32,028 bases of DNA, taken from contig SCQD01000174.1 in NCBI GenBank assembly GCA_004299145.1, positions 1 through 32,028 of the forward strand, in the 5' to 3' direction. Shown here piece by piece: positions 1 to 6,655 of the stretch. The notes below the pieces were generated by a model. The model saw nothing but the letters and a program-made list of their open reading frames with translations. It did not search any database and was not told where the DNA came from. Position 1 is the first letter of the stretch, and each line of letters begins with the position of its first letter. The DNA is from Methylococcaceae bacterium. GTDB taxonomy: Bacteria > Pseudomonadota > Gammaproteobacteria > Methylococcales > Methylococcaceae. The position numbers and the translations under genes are program-made.

Positions 1-20
1 CCTATCGTTGTAAGCTTCAT
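1..20 (-). CDS. 5' end of an unidentified leftward gene (truncated by window edge)
   Basis: Only six complete codons are inside the window (M-K-L-T-T-I). The case for a real start is the ATG at 18-20 (reverse strand), preceded by an AGGAG ribosome-binding site at 29-33 with an 8-base spacer. The Lys-rich beginning could be a signal peptide, but too little is visible to name a product. The rest lies left of position 1. Confidence 0.4.
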
Positions 21-147
21 GGTGACTTCTCCTCTGCCTGTTTCAAGTGGTGGTTAACTTCTCCCACTTTGGCACATCGCGATGCCGTTTGGGGAGGGGA
101 GGAGTCCATGCCATTATCCTTGGGCCAATAACGGATAATCAAACCTT

Positions 148-182
148 CATAAAAGGGGTCCATAAAAGGGGTCAGACCCCTT
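148..182. repeat. 13-bp tandem duplication ending in a GGGGTC palindrome
   Basis: CATAAAAGGGGTC occurs twice in direct succession (148-160 and 161-173). The second copy runs into a perfect inverted repeat, AAGGGGTC (166-173) and GACCCCTT (175-182), around one central base. The GGGGTCA word is shared with the hairpins at 326-376 and 1119-1171, so these look like members of one dispersed palindromic family. A TTGACA-like -35 element at 189-194 lies just downstream, about 55 bases before the VapB-like start. Confidence 0.6.
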
Positions 183-248
183 AAAAAATTGACATCTTAC
201 TTCACCCGTTGCTAGCCTGTCGTTACAGCCACGATATAGGGGGAGATC

Positions 249-365
249 ATGCGCACTACGTTGAATCTTGACGATCAGTTGCTTACACTCGCCAAATACA
301 GGGCGGTTGAGCAAGGGGGGGCATCGGGGTCAGCTATAGCCTTCCAATCTTTTGTTGGATTGTGA
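249..365 (+). pseudogene. Truncated VapB-like antitoxin
   Basis: The frame starts at ATG 249 behind a GGGGAG ribosome-binding site (239-244). Its first ~23 residues, beginning MRTTLNLDDQLLTLAKYRAV, match the ribbon-helix-helix DNA-binding start of VapB-type antitoxins: a short beta strand followed by helix 1. After residue 23 the frame enters a palindromic element (326-376), becomes low-complexity and stops at codon 39, so the toxin-binding tail expected of a ~70-80 residue antitoxin is missing. No VapC (PIN) toxin was recognised downstream. I read it as a broken antitoxin gene. A short functional orphan repressor is less likely, because helix 2 of the DNA-binding fold is also lost. Confidence 0.6.
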
Positions 366-376
366 GAATTGACCCC
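326..376. repeat. GGGGTCA...TGACCCC hairpin element inside the antitoxin remnant
   Basis: Outer arms GGGGTCA (326-332) and TGACCCC (370-376) enclose inner arms TCCAA (343-347) and TTGGA (355-359), giving a 51-base two-tier inverted repeat. It begins exactly where the VapB-like protein loses family resemblance, which suggests it was inserted there. It shares its ends with the elements at 166-182 and 1119-1171. It is too short to encode a transposase, so it would be a non-autonomous REP-like element. Confidence 0.55.
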
Positions 377-462
377 AGTCTCCAGGACGGCTGCTTAAAG
401 CGCTTGCCGAATAGACGGAATTGGCTATCGTGTTTGGAGTTTTGCCATCACGAAAAACTGCC

Positions 463-588
463 ATGGATGATCCCCATACTTCGGAAGCCAGTGGAGAAAA
501 ATCCGGGGAAAAGGTGGCGGATTTATTTTTCTATAAGTACAGAAGTATGCAAAAATACATCCGCCAAGTTTTTCTATTTCGAGCATGA
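463..588 (+). CDS. Possible 41-residue leader peptide upstream of DUF4160 gene
   Basis: An ATG at 463 opens a 41-codon frame, MDDPHTSEASGEKSGEK..., ending in a basic and aromatic stretch. Its TGA (586-588) overlaps the ATG of the DUF4160 gene (585-587) in an ATGA junction, the arrangement used for translational coupling. The DUF4160 start has no clear ribosome-binding site of its own, which would fit coupling. I do not recognise the peptide, and it has no strong Shine-Dalgarno. It may equally be the tail of a decayed gene, since the same frame is blocked by TAG at 412-414. Confidence 0.25.
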   Translation: MDDPHTSEASGEKSGEKVADLFFYKYRSMQKYIRQVFLFRA

Positions 589-824
589 GTCCTACAGTAT
601 TTCGAGAAGATGGTTTCCGTTTCTACTTCTTCTCACGTGAAGAGCCAAGAATGCATGTCCATGTTCAAGGCCAGAACGGGGAAGCAAAGTTTTGGCTTGA
701 GCCCACCATTGAATTAGCCCAGTGCGTCGGGTTTTCCCGGCGCGAAATTAATGATACACCCCGCCTGGTTCAGGACTACGAAAATGACATCCGTAACGCT
801 TGGCTTAAGCACTTCCCCCGTTGA
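585..824 (+). CDS. DUF4160 family protein
   Basis: A 79-residue protein of the DUF4160 family. Visible hallmarks are the N-terminal P-T-V-F...G-F-R-F-Y-F-F-S strand pair, the H-x-H block (HVHVQ, about residues 24-28) preceded by EEPRM, and the acidic C-terminal helix ending in NAWLKHF. The length is normal for the family. Its 3' end overlaps the start of the DUF2442 gene (784) by 41 bases in another frame, so the two are presumably co-translated. DUF4160 and DUF2442 genes recur side by side in bacteria and have been suspected to be toxin-antitoxin-like, but no biochemical function is established as far as I know. Start choice rests on the ATGA overlap with the preceding small frame. Confidence 0.75.
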   Translation: MSPTVFREDGFRFYFFSREEPRMHVHVQGQNGEAKFWLEPTIELAQCVGFSRREINDTPRLVQDYENDIRNAWLKHFPR

Positions 825-1053
825 AGTTACCAATATTTCTCCGCATGGCTTCTGGCTTTTGCTGGGGGATGAGGAGCTGTTTCTTCCTTTTTCCGATTTT
901 CCCTGGTTTCGGGATGCCGGCGTCGGAAAAATTCTGCACGTCGAGTTCCCTTCATCAAACCACCTGTATTGGCCCGAGCTTGACGTGGACTTGGCCGTTG
1001 AATCTATTCGCCATCCAGAGAAGTTCCCATTGGTCAGTAAATTCAATGGGTAA
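784..1053 (+). CDS. DUF2442 family protein
   Basis: An 89-residue protein starting MTSVTLGLSTSPVEVTNISP. DUF2442 features are the beta-rich N-terminus (VEVTNISPHGFWLLLGDEEL), the L-P-F-S-D-F-P-W-F turn, and the HLYWPELDVDLAVESI block near the C-terminus that corresponds to the family's W-x-x-L-D-x-D-L signature. I chose ATG 784 rather than the in-frame ATG at 751, because the extra 11 residues are not part of the family and fall inside the DUF4160 coding region. It is the distal member of the DUF4160-DUF2442 pair. Beyond the partnership its role is unknown. The 3' flank leads into repetitive non-coding DNA. Confidence 0.75.
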   Translation: MTSVTLGLSTSPVEVTNISPHGFWLLLGDEELFLPFSDFPWFRDAGVGKILHVEFPSSNHLYWPELDVDLAVESIRHPEKFPLVSKFNG

Positions 1054-1118
1054 AGAAAAGGACCCATAGGATGGGCAGGGCGAAACCCTTCGCTTCGCTC
1101 TTCCCTCGGCTGAAAGAC

Positions 1119-1171
1119 GGGGTCAGGCCTTACGTTTGACATTTTCAATGTAAATTGTAAGGCTTGACCCC
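1119..1171. repeat. REP-like hairpin with GGGGTCAGGCCTTAC arms
   Basis: The arms GGGGTCAGGCCTTAC (1119-1133) and GTAAGGCTTGACCCC (1157-1171) are complementary over 15 bases with one mismatch. The loop carries a second imperfect pairing (TTTGACATT with AATGTAAA). It ends 9 bases before the first recognisable IS66 codon. The DNA just before it (1054-1118), including a CCCTTCGCTTCGCTCTTCCC stretch, has no open frame I can support and looks like intergenic repeat debris. Confidence 0.65.
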
Positions 1172-1180
1172 TATTGTTTC

Positions 1181-1312
1181 ACGCTGAAGCGTTGGCCCGC
1201 CCTGATTCGCGATGCGGAAACCGGCCACCTGCCCATCGACAACAACCCGGTGGAAAATGTGATCCGTCCCATCGCCCTGGGCAAAAAGCCGCCACGTCAG
1301 CGGAATGACTAA
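1181..1312 (+). mobile_element. IS66-type transposase C-terminal remnant
   Basis: Frame 1181-1312 reads TLKRWPALIRDAETGHLPID followed by NNPVENVIRPIALGKK, the well-known DDE-catalytic tail of IS66 TnpC (the NNPxENxIRPxALGRKNW region with the catalytic Glu). After LGKK the expected NWLF is replaced by PPRQRND and a stop, so the fragment is cut at both ends, about 40 codons of a ~500-codon gene. No start codon, terminal repeats or accessory orfs are present. It is a dead relic between the REP-like hairpin and ispH. The following 55 bases (1313-1367) hold nothing I can identify. Confidence 0.8.
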
Positions 1313-1367
1313 GGCCAGGAACAACCGTCCGATTTCGCTGATCGGGAAGCGTACCCCGCGATTATTT

Positions 1368-2300
1368 TTATCCGCGCAATTCTTTAGGCAAAGAAAACAC
1401 CACTTTTTCTTCGATGCCCTGATTTTCCACCAGGGTTTGCCCGCCCCATTCCGTCAGTTGGGCCACCACTTTTTTGACCAGAATCTCCGGGGCCGAAGCA
1501 CCCGCCGTGACGCCCACGCGCGCCACGCCTTGCAGCCATTCTCGATGCATTTGCGCGGCGTCGTCGATCAAATAAGCGGTGCGGCCGAGTTTTTCGGCGA
1601 TTTCCCGCAACCGGTTGGAATTGGAGCTGTTGGGCGACCCCACCACCAAAATCAACTCACAATCGGCCGCCAGCGTTTTGACCGCGTCCTGGCGGTTTTG
1701 CGTGGCATAGCAGATATCGTCCTTGCGCGGGCCGACGATGGCGGGAAAACGCACCCGCAAGGCATCGACGATGCCCTGCGTGTCGTCGATCGACAAAGTG
1801 GTTTGCGTGACGTAAGCCAGATTGTCGGGGTTTTTCACCGGCAGCTTGGGGATGTCGGCTACCGACTCCACCAGGTAAATACCGCCCGCCGGGTTGTCGT
1901 ACTGCCCCATCGTGCCTTCCACTTCCGGGTGACCGGCGTGGCCGATAAAAATCAACTCGCGGCCTTGGGCGGCGTGCTGGTGCACTTCGATGTGGACTTT
2001 GGTGACCAGCGGGCAGGTGGCGTCGAACACCCGCAGCTTGCGCCGCTTGGCTTCCTGCTGAATTTCCTTGGATACGCCGTGGGCGCTGAAAATAACGGTG
2101 GAATTGGTCGGTACTTCACTCAATTCTTCGACAAACAGCGCGCCGCGCTCGCGCAAGCCGTCCACCACGTAACGGTTGTGGACGACTTCGTGCCGTACAT
2201 AAATGGGGGCCCCGAAAGCTTCAATGGCCCGCTCGACGATTTCGATGGCGCGATCCACGCCGGCACAGAATCCGCGTGGATTGGCGAGTACGATTTCCAT
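1368..2300 (-). CDS. ispH: 4-hydroxy-3-methylbut-2-enyl diphosphate reductase (IspH/LytB)
   Basis: The last enzyme of the MEP isoprenoid pathway, converting HMBPP to IPP and DMAPP with a [4Fe-4S] cluster. The 310-residue protein starts [20 protein letters not shown], matching the family N-terminus. The three cluster cysteines are at Cys12 (FCAGV), Cys96 (DATCPLV) and Cys197 (ICYATQ), exactly at E. coli spacing. The active-site HPEVEGT segment (His124, Glu126) and the SxN motif in [13 protein letters not shown] are intact. The ATG at 2300 is preferred over the upstream in-frame ATG at 2393, which would add a non-conserved 31-residue tail overlapping the neighbouring terminator. It faces the same way as the peroxidase gene but is separated by that terminator. 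The second MEP gene of the window is dxr at 26433. Confidence 0.97.
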   Translation of the reverse strand: MEIVLANPRGFCAGVDRAIEIVERAIEAFGAPIYVRHEVVHNRYVVDGLRERGALFVEELSEVPTNSTVIFSAHGVSKEIQQEAKRRKLRVFDATCPLVTKVHIEVHQHAAQGRELIFIGHAGHPEVEGTMGQYDNPAGGIYLVESVADIPKLPVKNPDNLAYVTQTTLSIDDTQGIVDALRVRFPAIVGPRKDDICYATQNRQDAVKTLAADCELILVVGSPNSSNSNRLREIAEKLGRTAYLIDDAAQMHREWLQGVARVGVTAGASAPEILVKKVVAQLTEWGGQTLVENQGIEEKVVFSLPKELRG

Positions 2301-2391
2301 AGTGGTTTGACCGTTAATTCTTGAATAGGATAGTAGGGAATTGTGGCACGCAGGCAACCGGCCTGGCAACCGCAGGCTGTGGCGTGCGGGC

Positions 2392-2432
2392 AAAAAAACA
2401 GGCCGGCGGGAGGCAATACTCCCGCCGGCCTG
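2392..2432 (-). terminator. Intrinsic terminator of the peroxidase gene
   Basis: A perfect 14-bp stem (2399-2412 with 2419-2432, rich in GGCCGGCGGGAG) with a 6-base loop is followed on the reverse strand by seven U residues (2392-2398). It begins 20 bases after the peroxidase stop codon, so it should end that transcript before ispH. Confidence 0.9.
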
Positions 2433-2451
2433 TGGGCTGTCCGGCTATGTT

Positions 2452-3486
2452 TTATTCAAACGGGAAAGTTTTGCCGGGGGTGGCGGGCAGGCGCGGCATG
2501 TCCTGGCGCGGGAATTCGCCCGTCAGCGCATTCAGGAAAGCCGTGATGTCGCCGACCTGTTTGTCGTCCAGGTTTTTATCCAACTGCACCTTGGCCATGA
2601 CGCGGACCGCTTCGTCCAGAGTTTTGACGTTGCCGTTGTGGAAATACGGCGCCGTCAGGGCGATGTTGCGCAAAGTCGGCACTTTAAACAAGTGTGCGTC
2701 GTCCGCGCTCTTGGTAACCTGGGCGCGTCCGCTATCGGCCGACAGCTCGTATTTGGATTCAAGCTCGGGGTTCGGGTTGATGGGGAACTTCATGAAGAAG
2801 CCCTGGCCCTGGGGCAGGGCAGGTCCATTGAATGCCGGGCCGCCATGACAGTGATTGCAGCCGATTTCGGCGAAAGTATTCATGCCGCGCACTTGCTGGT
2901 CGGTCAGGGCACTGCTGTCGCCTTTGACGTAGCGGTCATAAGGGCTGTTGGGTGTAATCAGGGTACGTTCGTAGGCGGCGATAGCCTGTACCACGCGCTC
3001 CTGGGTGATTTCGTCGCTGTTGAATGCGGCGGAGAAAGCCGGTTTATAGCCGGGAATTTGCTTAAGCGCGGCGATGGCGTCGTCCCAGCTCTTCATGCCC
3101 ATTTCGATGGGATTGGTCACTGGGCCTTTGGCCTGGGCTTCCAGGCTGTCGGCGCGGCCATCCCAGAACTGCACGGAGTTGAATGCGGCGTTCCACACGG
3201 TAGGGGCGCTACGCCCACCCACTTGGCCGCGTATGCCGACGGAACCGGCGCGGTTGTCTTCGCCGCCGGCCATGACGTTGTGGCAGGATGCGCAGGCCAC
3301 GGTGCCGGAGGCCGACAGACGGGGATCGTGATAGAGCATTTTGCCCAAATGGGCTTTGGCGCTGGTGGTGGGATTGTTGGCTGGTGCCGGGGCCGTTTCC
3401 GGCAGGGTTTGCCAGTTGCCTCCCGCCATCGCCACCGTGGTGCCGGTCAGCAGCAGTGCCGAGATAATGGATCGCAATGTTTTCAT
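2452..3486 (-). CDS. Periplasmic di-heme cytochrome c peroxidase (CcpA/MauG family)
   Basis: A 344-residue exported protein. Residues 1-22 form a Sec signal peptide (MKTLRSIISALLLTGTTVAM-A). Two c-type heme motifs follow: CASCH at 65-69 in the N-terminal domain and CNHCH at 210-214 in the C-terminal domain. The family's NSVQFWDGRADSLEAQAKGP block and the PTLRNIALTAPYFHNG block are clear, as in bacterial cytochrome c peroxidases that reduce H2O2 with electrons from small cytochromes. Start: ATG 3486 has GAGGAG just upstream, whereas the longer ATG at 3549 would hide the signal peptide. It has its own promoter candidate (3577-3604) and terminator (2392-2432), so it is probably monocistronic. 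The family also contains MauG-like maturation enzymes, but the length and FHNG context favour the peroxidase. Confidence 0.93.
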   Translation of the reverse strand: MKTLRSIISALLLTGTTVAMAGGNWQTLPETAPAPANNPTTSAKAHLGKMLYHDPRLSASGTVACASCHNVMAGGEDNRAGSVGIRGQVGGRSAPTVWNAAFNSVQFWDGRADSLEAQAKGPVTNPIEMGMKSWDDAIAALKQIPGYKPAFSAAFNSDEITQERVVQAIAAYERTLITPNSPYDRYVKGDSSALTDQQVRGMNTFAEIGCNHCHGGPAFNGPALPQGQGFFMKFPINPNPELESKYELSADSGRAQVTKSADDAHLFKVPTLRNIALTAPYFHNGNVKTLDEAVRVMAKVQLDKNLDDKQVGDITAFLNALTGEFPRQDMPRLPATPGKTFPFE

Positions 3487-3576
3487 AGTGCCTCCTCGTT
3501 GTTGTTGTAAACCCAATGATGCCCAAGCCACGCAGGCGTTGATGCTCAAAAGGGCCGGGAGGCCATCTTATAGAGA

Positions 3577-3604
3577 ATTATGCCGGTGAATGCAACCGGC
3601 TCAA
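3577..3604 (-). promoter_or_regulatory. Candidate sigma70 promoter for the peroxidase gene
   Basis: Reverse strand: TTGAGC (3599-3604), a 16-base spacer, then CATAAT (3577-3582), about 90 bases before the peroxidase ATG. The match is 4/6 and 5/6 to consensus. No FNR or Fur box was recognised next to it. Confidence 0.4.
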
Positions 3605-3714
3605 GGCTGTTTGCCGCAACGGATTTAAGGCTATTTCCGCAAAGGAAAATACCCAACCTTTCTCAGCGCTGCCTATAATGCGCGTGTGTTGCACATGATC
3701 ATCCGGAGTTTCCC

Positions 3715-3993
3715 ATGGCCATCGTTACCGAACGCATCTCCGTATTAGTGTCCGCCAATGAAAAAGTCCGCTTTGCCGGGCAAGCCCGACAAAGCGGCGT
3801 GTCGTTGGGGGAGTTTTTTCGCCGCGCAGCCACCGCCTACCAGGCGCGGGAAGACGACGAATTGTTGGAAGGAATGGTGGCCCAGATGCAGAAAACCACT
3901 ACACAAGCGGAACGAGCCATTGACGATGCGCTGGCGTTTGTGGAGGCCTCCAACCAGCGGATCGCCGCCATGGAGTCGCGGCGAGGGGGGTGA
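3715..3993 (+). CDS. Small ribbon-helix-helix-like protein with coiled-coil tail
   Basis: A 92-residue protein. Residues 5-45 (ERISVLVSANEKVRFAGQAR... LGEFFRRAATAY) have the strand-helix-turn-helix layout of ribbon-helix-helix DNA-binding proteins such as MobC or antitoxins: a short beta strand, an E/K-rich helix 1, the G-V-S-L-G-E-F turn, and a basic helix 2. Residues 50-88 are a charged helix suited to coiled-coil pairing. CGGAG upstream supports ATG 3715, and a TATAAT box lies at 3674-3679. The gene is followed after 3 bases by a second small coiled-coil gene, implying a two-gene operon. Possibilities are a DNA-binding regulator or a mobilisation or partition accessory; there is no direct evidence for either. 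Confidence 0.7.
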   Translation: MAIVTERISVLVSANEKVRFAGQARQSGVSLGEFFRRAATAYQAREDDELLEGMVAQMQKTTTQAERAIDDALAFVEASNQRIAAMESRRGG

Positions 3994-3996
3994 GTA

Positions 3997-4212
3997 ATGG
4001 GGATATCGGAAAAAATGTGGGATGCCGTCACCACCGTCATCAAGATGAATGACAAGGTGGAACGCATGGCCGGCACCATCAAGGCGCAACAGGAAAAAAT
4101 CGAACACCTGACGGAACGGGTGATACGCCTGGAAACATTGCTGGAAATCGCTATGGCGTCAAACCAGTTGCACCCACGGACACGCAACCAGCAAATCGAA
4201 CGCCAGCCTTAA
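3997..4212 (+). CDS. Small coiled-coil protein, partner of the upstream gene
   Basis: A 71-residue protein starting MGISEKMWDAVTTVIKMNDK. Residues 20-55 form an uninterrupted amphipathic helix with heptad-like hydrophobic spacing (V-ERMAGTIKAQQEKIEHLTERVIRLETLLEIA), a strong coiled-coil candidate. The last ~15 residues are polar and probably disordered. No signal peptide or membrane segment is visible. The ATG lies 3 bases after the stop of the preceding gene, so the two are likely co-translated and may form a complex through their helices. The 3' end is only 4 bases from the tail of the convergent pilB-like gene. I do not know a function for this family. Confidence 0.7.
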   Translation: MGISEKMWDAVTTVIKMNDKVERMAGTIKAQQEKIEHLTERVIRLETLLEIAMASNQLHPRTRNQQIERQP

Positions 4213-4216
4213 TGCG

Positions 4217-6514
4217 TTATTCGACCGTGGTGCACTTCAACAATTGCGTTAGTTCACTCTGACCGCGCAGAATTTTCCAGATGCCGTCCTGAAACAGGGT
4301 GCGCATGCCTTCCTTGAGCGCCAGCGCGCGCAGTTCCCCCACCGGCGCGCGCCGCGCAATCAGCGCTTTCATGGCTGGCGTGGCGACCAGCAGTTCGTGT
4401 ATGCCGGTACGGCCGCGATAACCGCTGTTGCCGCACTTGTCGCACTTTTTATCCGGATTGGAATTGGGCCGGCATAATTTGATGTTTTCCGGCGGCATAT
4501 TCAATTCAGGAAAAAGTTCTTCACTGTAATAATGCATCAGCCGCCTGATTTCTTCATCGCCAGGGGTATATTGTTCTTTGCAATCCGGGCACAGCGTGCG
4601 CAACAGGCGTTGCGCCAATACGCCCAAAAACGCATCGGCGAAGTTAAGCGGGTCCAGGCCTAAGTCCAATAAACGGGTAATGGTTTCCGGGGCGGAGTTG
4701 GTATGCAACGTGGACAACACCATATGTCCGGTGAGCGAGGCTTCCACGCCGGTATGACAGGTCTCGCGATCACGCATTTCGCCGATGAGGATGATGTCCG
4801 GGTCGGCGCGCAAAAACGCGCGCATGGCGGCGGCAAAGTCGAAGCCGATTTTGGGCAATACCTGCACCTGTTGCAATCCAGGCTGGGTGATTTCCACGGG
4901 ATCTTCGGCGGTCCAGATTTTTTTATCCGGTTGGTTCAGATGGCCCAGAATCGCGTGCAAGGTCGTGGTTTTGCCGGAACCCGTGGGGCCTACCACCAGA
5001 AAAATACCGTGCGGATGGCTGGTCAGCTCCTGGATTTGCTCAAAATTCCGCGCCGATAAATTGAGTTTTTCCATGGGCAGCGCACCGGCGCCCGCCAATA
5101 CGCGCAATACCGCGCTTTCGCCGTTTACCGTGGGAATGGTGGCGACGCGCAGTTCGATCTGGCGATTGCCGATTTTCAGCTTGCACTTGCCGTCCTGGGG
5201 TTTGCGCCGTTCGGCGATGTCCAGGCGCGACATGATCTTGATGCGCGACAAAACGGCGCCGGCATGCGTGGACGGAATTTGAAGGATTTGCCGGCAATTG
5301 CCGTCCACGCGCATGCGTACCTGGGTCGGCGCTTTTTCCTTACCCGGCTCGATGTGAATGTCCGAAGCGTTCATGGTCACGGCATCGGAGATGATTTTGT
5401 TGACCAGCATGATGATGGGCGCGGCGTTTTCATCCAGCCCGCCTTCCTTGTCTTCCGCCTCTTCGCCGACCACCGCCGCTTCTTCCTCCAACTGGCCCAT
5501 GATGGCGTTGAGGTCCATGGTGGCGCCGGCGCCGGTTTCCCCCAGAAAGCGCAGGATGTCTTCCGGCAGGGATACGCGCAGAGCGACGTTCTCGGCGCGC
5601 AGCACGCGCTGAATTTCCAGTATGCGGTTGTGATCGGAGGGGTCGTCGATGGCGATGGTGACGCGCTTGCGATTGCCTTCCAGCGGAATGCACAGCAGTT
5701 TTTTCAAATAGGCGGTTTTTACGTCCGCCATCAGATCGACGGGCAGCAGAATGGCTGGATCGTAGGGCTGGTAAGGAACCTGATAGAACATTTCCAGCGA
5801 TTTGCCGATGGCTTCCGTCGGGATGTGCATCTCGTCGATCAGCAAGCGCGATGGATGCACCCGCCGCTTGGCGGCTTCGTCCAGCAGCTGCTCCAGCTTG
5901 TCGTGGCCGATCAGTCCTTGCTGCACCAGATAGGTATATGCGGCGCCGGTGGCGCTGACGTCTTCCTGAAATTTGGAGGCGATGATTTTGGCGATGTGCA
6001 TGGCGATTTTGCCATCCATCTCCGAAAAAGCCCCTTCGTTGCGCTTGTTGATGATCTGCAACACGCCCAGCAGCGCTTTGTTGATCATGATGGGTACCAC
6101 GATCATCGAACGGGTGCGAAAACCGGTTCTTTCATCGAAACTGCGATCGAAACGCAGGTTGGGATGCAGCTTTTTCAGCGCGGAATCATCGTAAACGTCG
6201 TTGAGAAACAGCGGTTGCTGGGTAAGCGCCACAAACCCCGAGATAGAGGAGGGTGATAATGGCACGCGGATTTCCTTGACGTCCGACCCGGTCTTGAAGC
6301 GGGAGACGATGTCGTTTTCCGTTTTCAGCCGCTGATAAATGGTCATGCGCTCGGCGTTGAGCACATTGAGGATTTGCGGTTCTATTTGCGCGTAAATGCC
6401 GGCAAACGTCGAGGCTTCGTGTACCAAGTCATGCAATACCTTGAGCCTTACCCGGGCGTCGTCATCCAGGGTCGACGCGCGCGTCGTTGAACTTTCTGTC
6501 AGTCCGCTGCTCAT
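4217..6514 (-). CDS. GAF-domain PilB/GspE-type secretion ATPase
   Basis: A 765-residue hexameric-type motor ATPase of the type IV pilus / type II secretion family with an extra sensor domain. Order: a GAF-like domain at ~20-182 (HDLVHEASTFAGIYAQIEPQ... GFRTRSMIVVPI... LLGVLQIINK), an MshE/GspE N-terminal domain at ~190-325, then the ATPase. Walker A GPTGSGKTT is at ~509-517, followed by the DPVE Asp box, Walker B-like ADPDIILIGEMRD and the TGHMVLSTLHTN His box. A four-cysteine zinc site (CPDC ... CDKCG) precedes the TGIHELL C-terminus. Start is uncertain: ATG 6514 (MSSGLTESS) was chosen over GTG 6583, and neither has a strong ribosome-binding site. No pilin, PilC or secretin gene is adjacent, so it is an orphan copy whose target machine lies elsewhere. 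Confidence 0.88.
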   Translation of the reverse strand: MSSGLTESSTTRASTLDDDARVRLKVLHDLVHEASTFAGIYAQIEPQILNVLNAERMTIYQRLKTENDIVSRFKTGSDVKEIRVPLSPSSISGFVALTQQPLFLNDVYDDSALKKLHPNLRFDRSFDERTGFRTRSMIVVPIMINKALLGVLQIINKRNEGAFSEMDGKIAMHIAKIIASKFQEDVSATGAAYTYLVQQGLIGHDKLEQLLDEAAKRRVHPSRLLIDEMHIPTEAIGKSLEMFYQVPYQPYDPAILLPVDLMADVKTAYLKKLLCIPLEGNRKRVTIAIDDPSDHNRILEIQRVLRAENVALRVSLPEDILRFLGETGAGATMDLNAIMGQLEEEAAVVGEEAEDKEGGLDENAAPIIMLVNKIISDAVTMNASDIHIEPGKEKAPTQVRMRVDGNCRQILQIPSTHAGAVLSRIKIMSRLDIAERRKPQDGKCKLKIGNRQIELRVATIPTVNGESAVLRVLAGAGALPMEKLNLSARNFEQIQELTSHPHGIFLVVGPTGSGKTTTLHAILGHLNQPDKKIWTAEDPVEITQPGLQQVQVLPKIGFDFAAAMRAFLRADPDIILIGEMRDRETCHTGVEASLTGHMVLSTLHTNSAPETITRLLDLGLDPLNFADAFLGVLAQRLLRTLCPDCKEQYTPGDEEIRRLMHYYSEELFPELNMPPENIKLCRPNSNPDKKCDKCGNSGYRGRTGIHELLVATPAMKALIARRAPVGELRALALKEGMRTLFQDGIWKILRGQSELTQLLKCTTVE

Positions 6515-6610
6515 GAGGTTTGCATTGAAGTCATTGAAGCTGGTGCCGCGAATTGTAGCATTACCCAGATTGCTTCTGACCACATCGTTCGAGGCCAGAT
6601 TTCAGGCAAT

Positions 6611-6638
6611 AAAAAAGGCCGGATGGCCGGCCTTTTTT
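6611..6638. terminator. Bidirectional intrinsic terminator after rpsT
   Basis: AAAAAAGGCCGG (6611-6622) and CCGGCCTTTTTT (6627-6638) form a perfect 12-bp stem with an ATGG loop, A-rich on one side and T-rich on the other. It lies 18 bases past the rpsT stop codon and before the pilB-like gene, so it should uncouple these two leftward genes. Confidence 0.9.
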
Positions 6639-6655
6639 ATCGATCACGAATGGAC

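Noticed and set aside
166-182. GGGGTC palindrome considered as an operator for the antitoxin
   Set aside because: The same word recurs in two non-regulatory positions in this strip, so a dispersed repeat is the simpler reading.
362-640. 92-codon open frame beginning at a GTG inside the hairpin element
   Set aside because: The start lies within the 326-376 repeat, the translation is not recognisable, and it conflicts with the DUF4160 gene that overlaps its end.
1305-2324. 339-codon open frame opposite ispH
   Set aside because: Antisense shadow; ispH has all three cluster cysteines at the right spacing.
2341-3510. 389-codon open frame opposite the peroxidase gene
   Set aside because: Antisense to a gene with two heme motifs, a signal peptide, a ribosome-binding site and a terminator. 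It also runs through that terminator.
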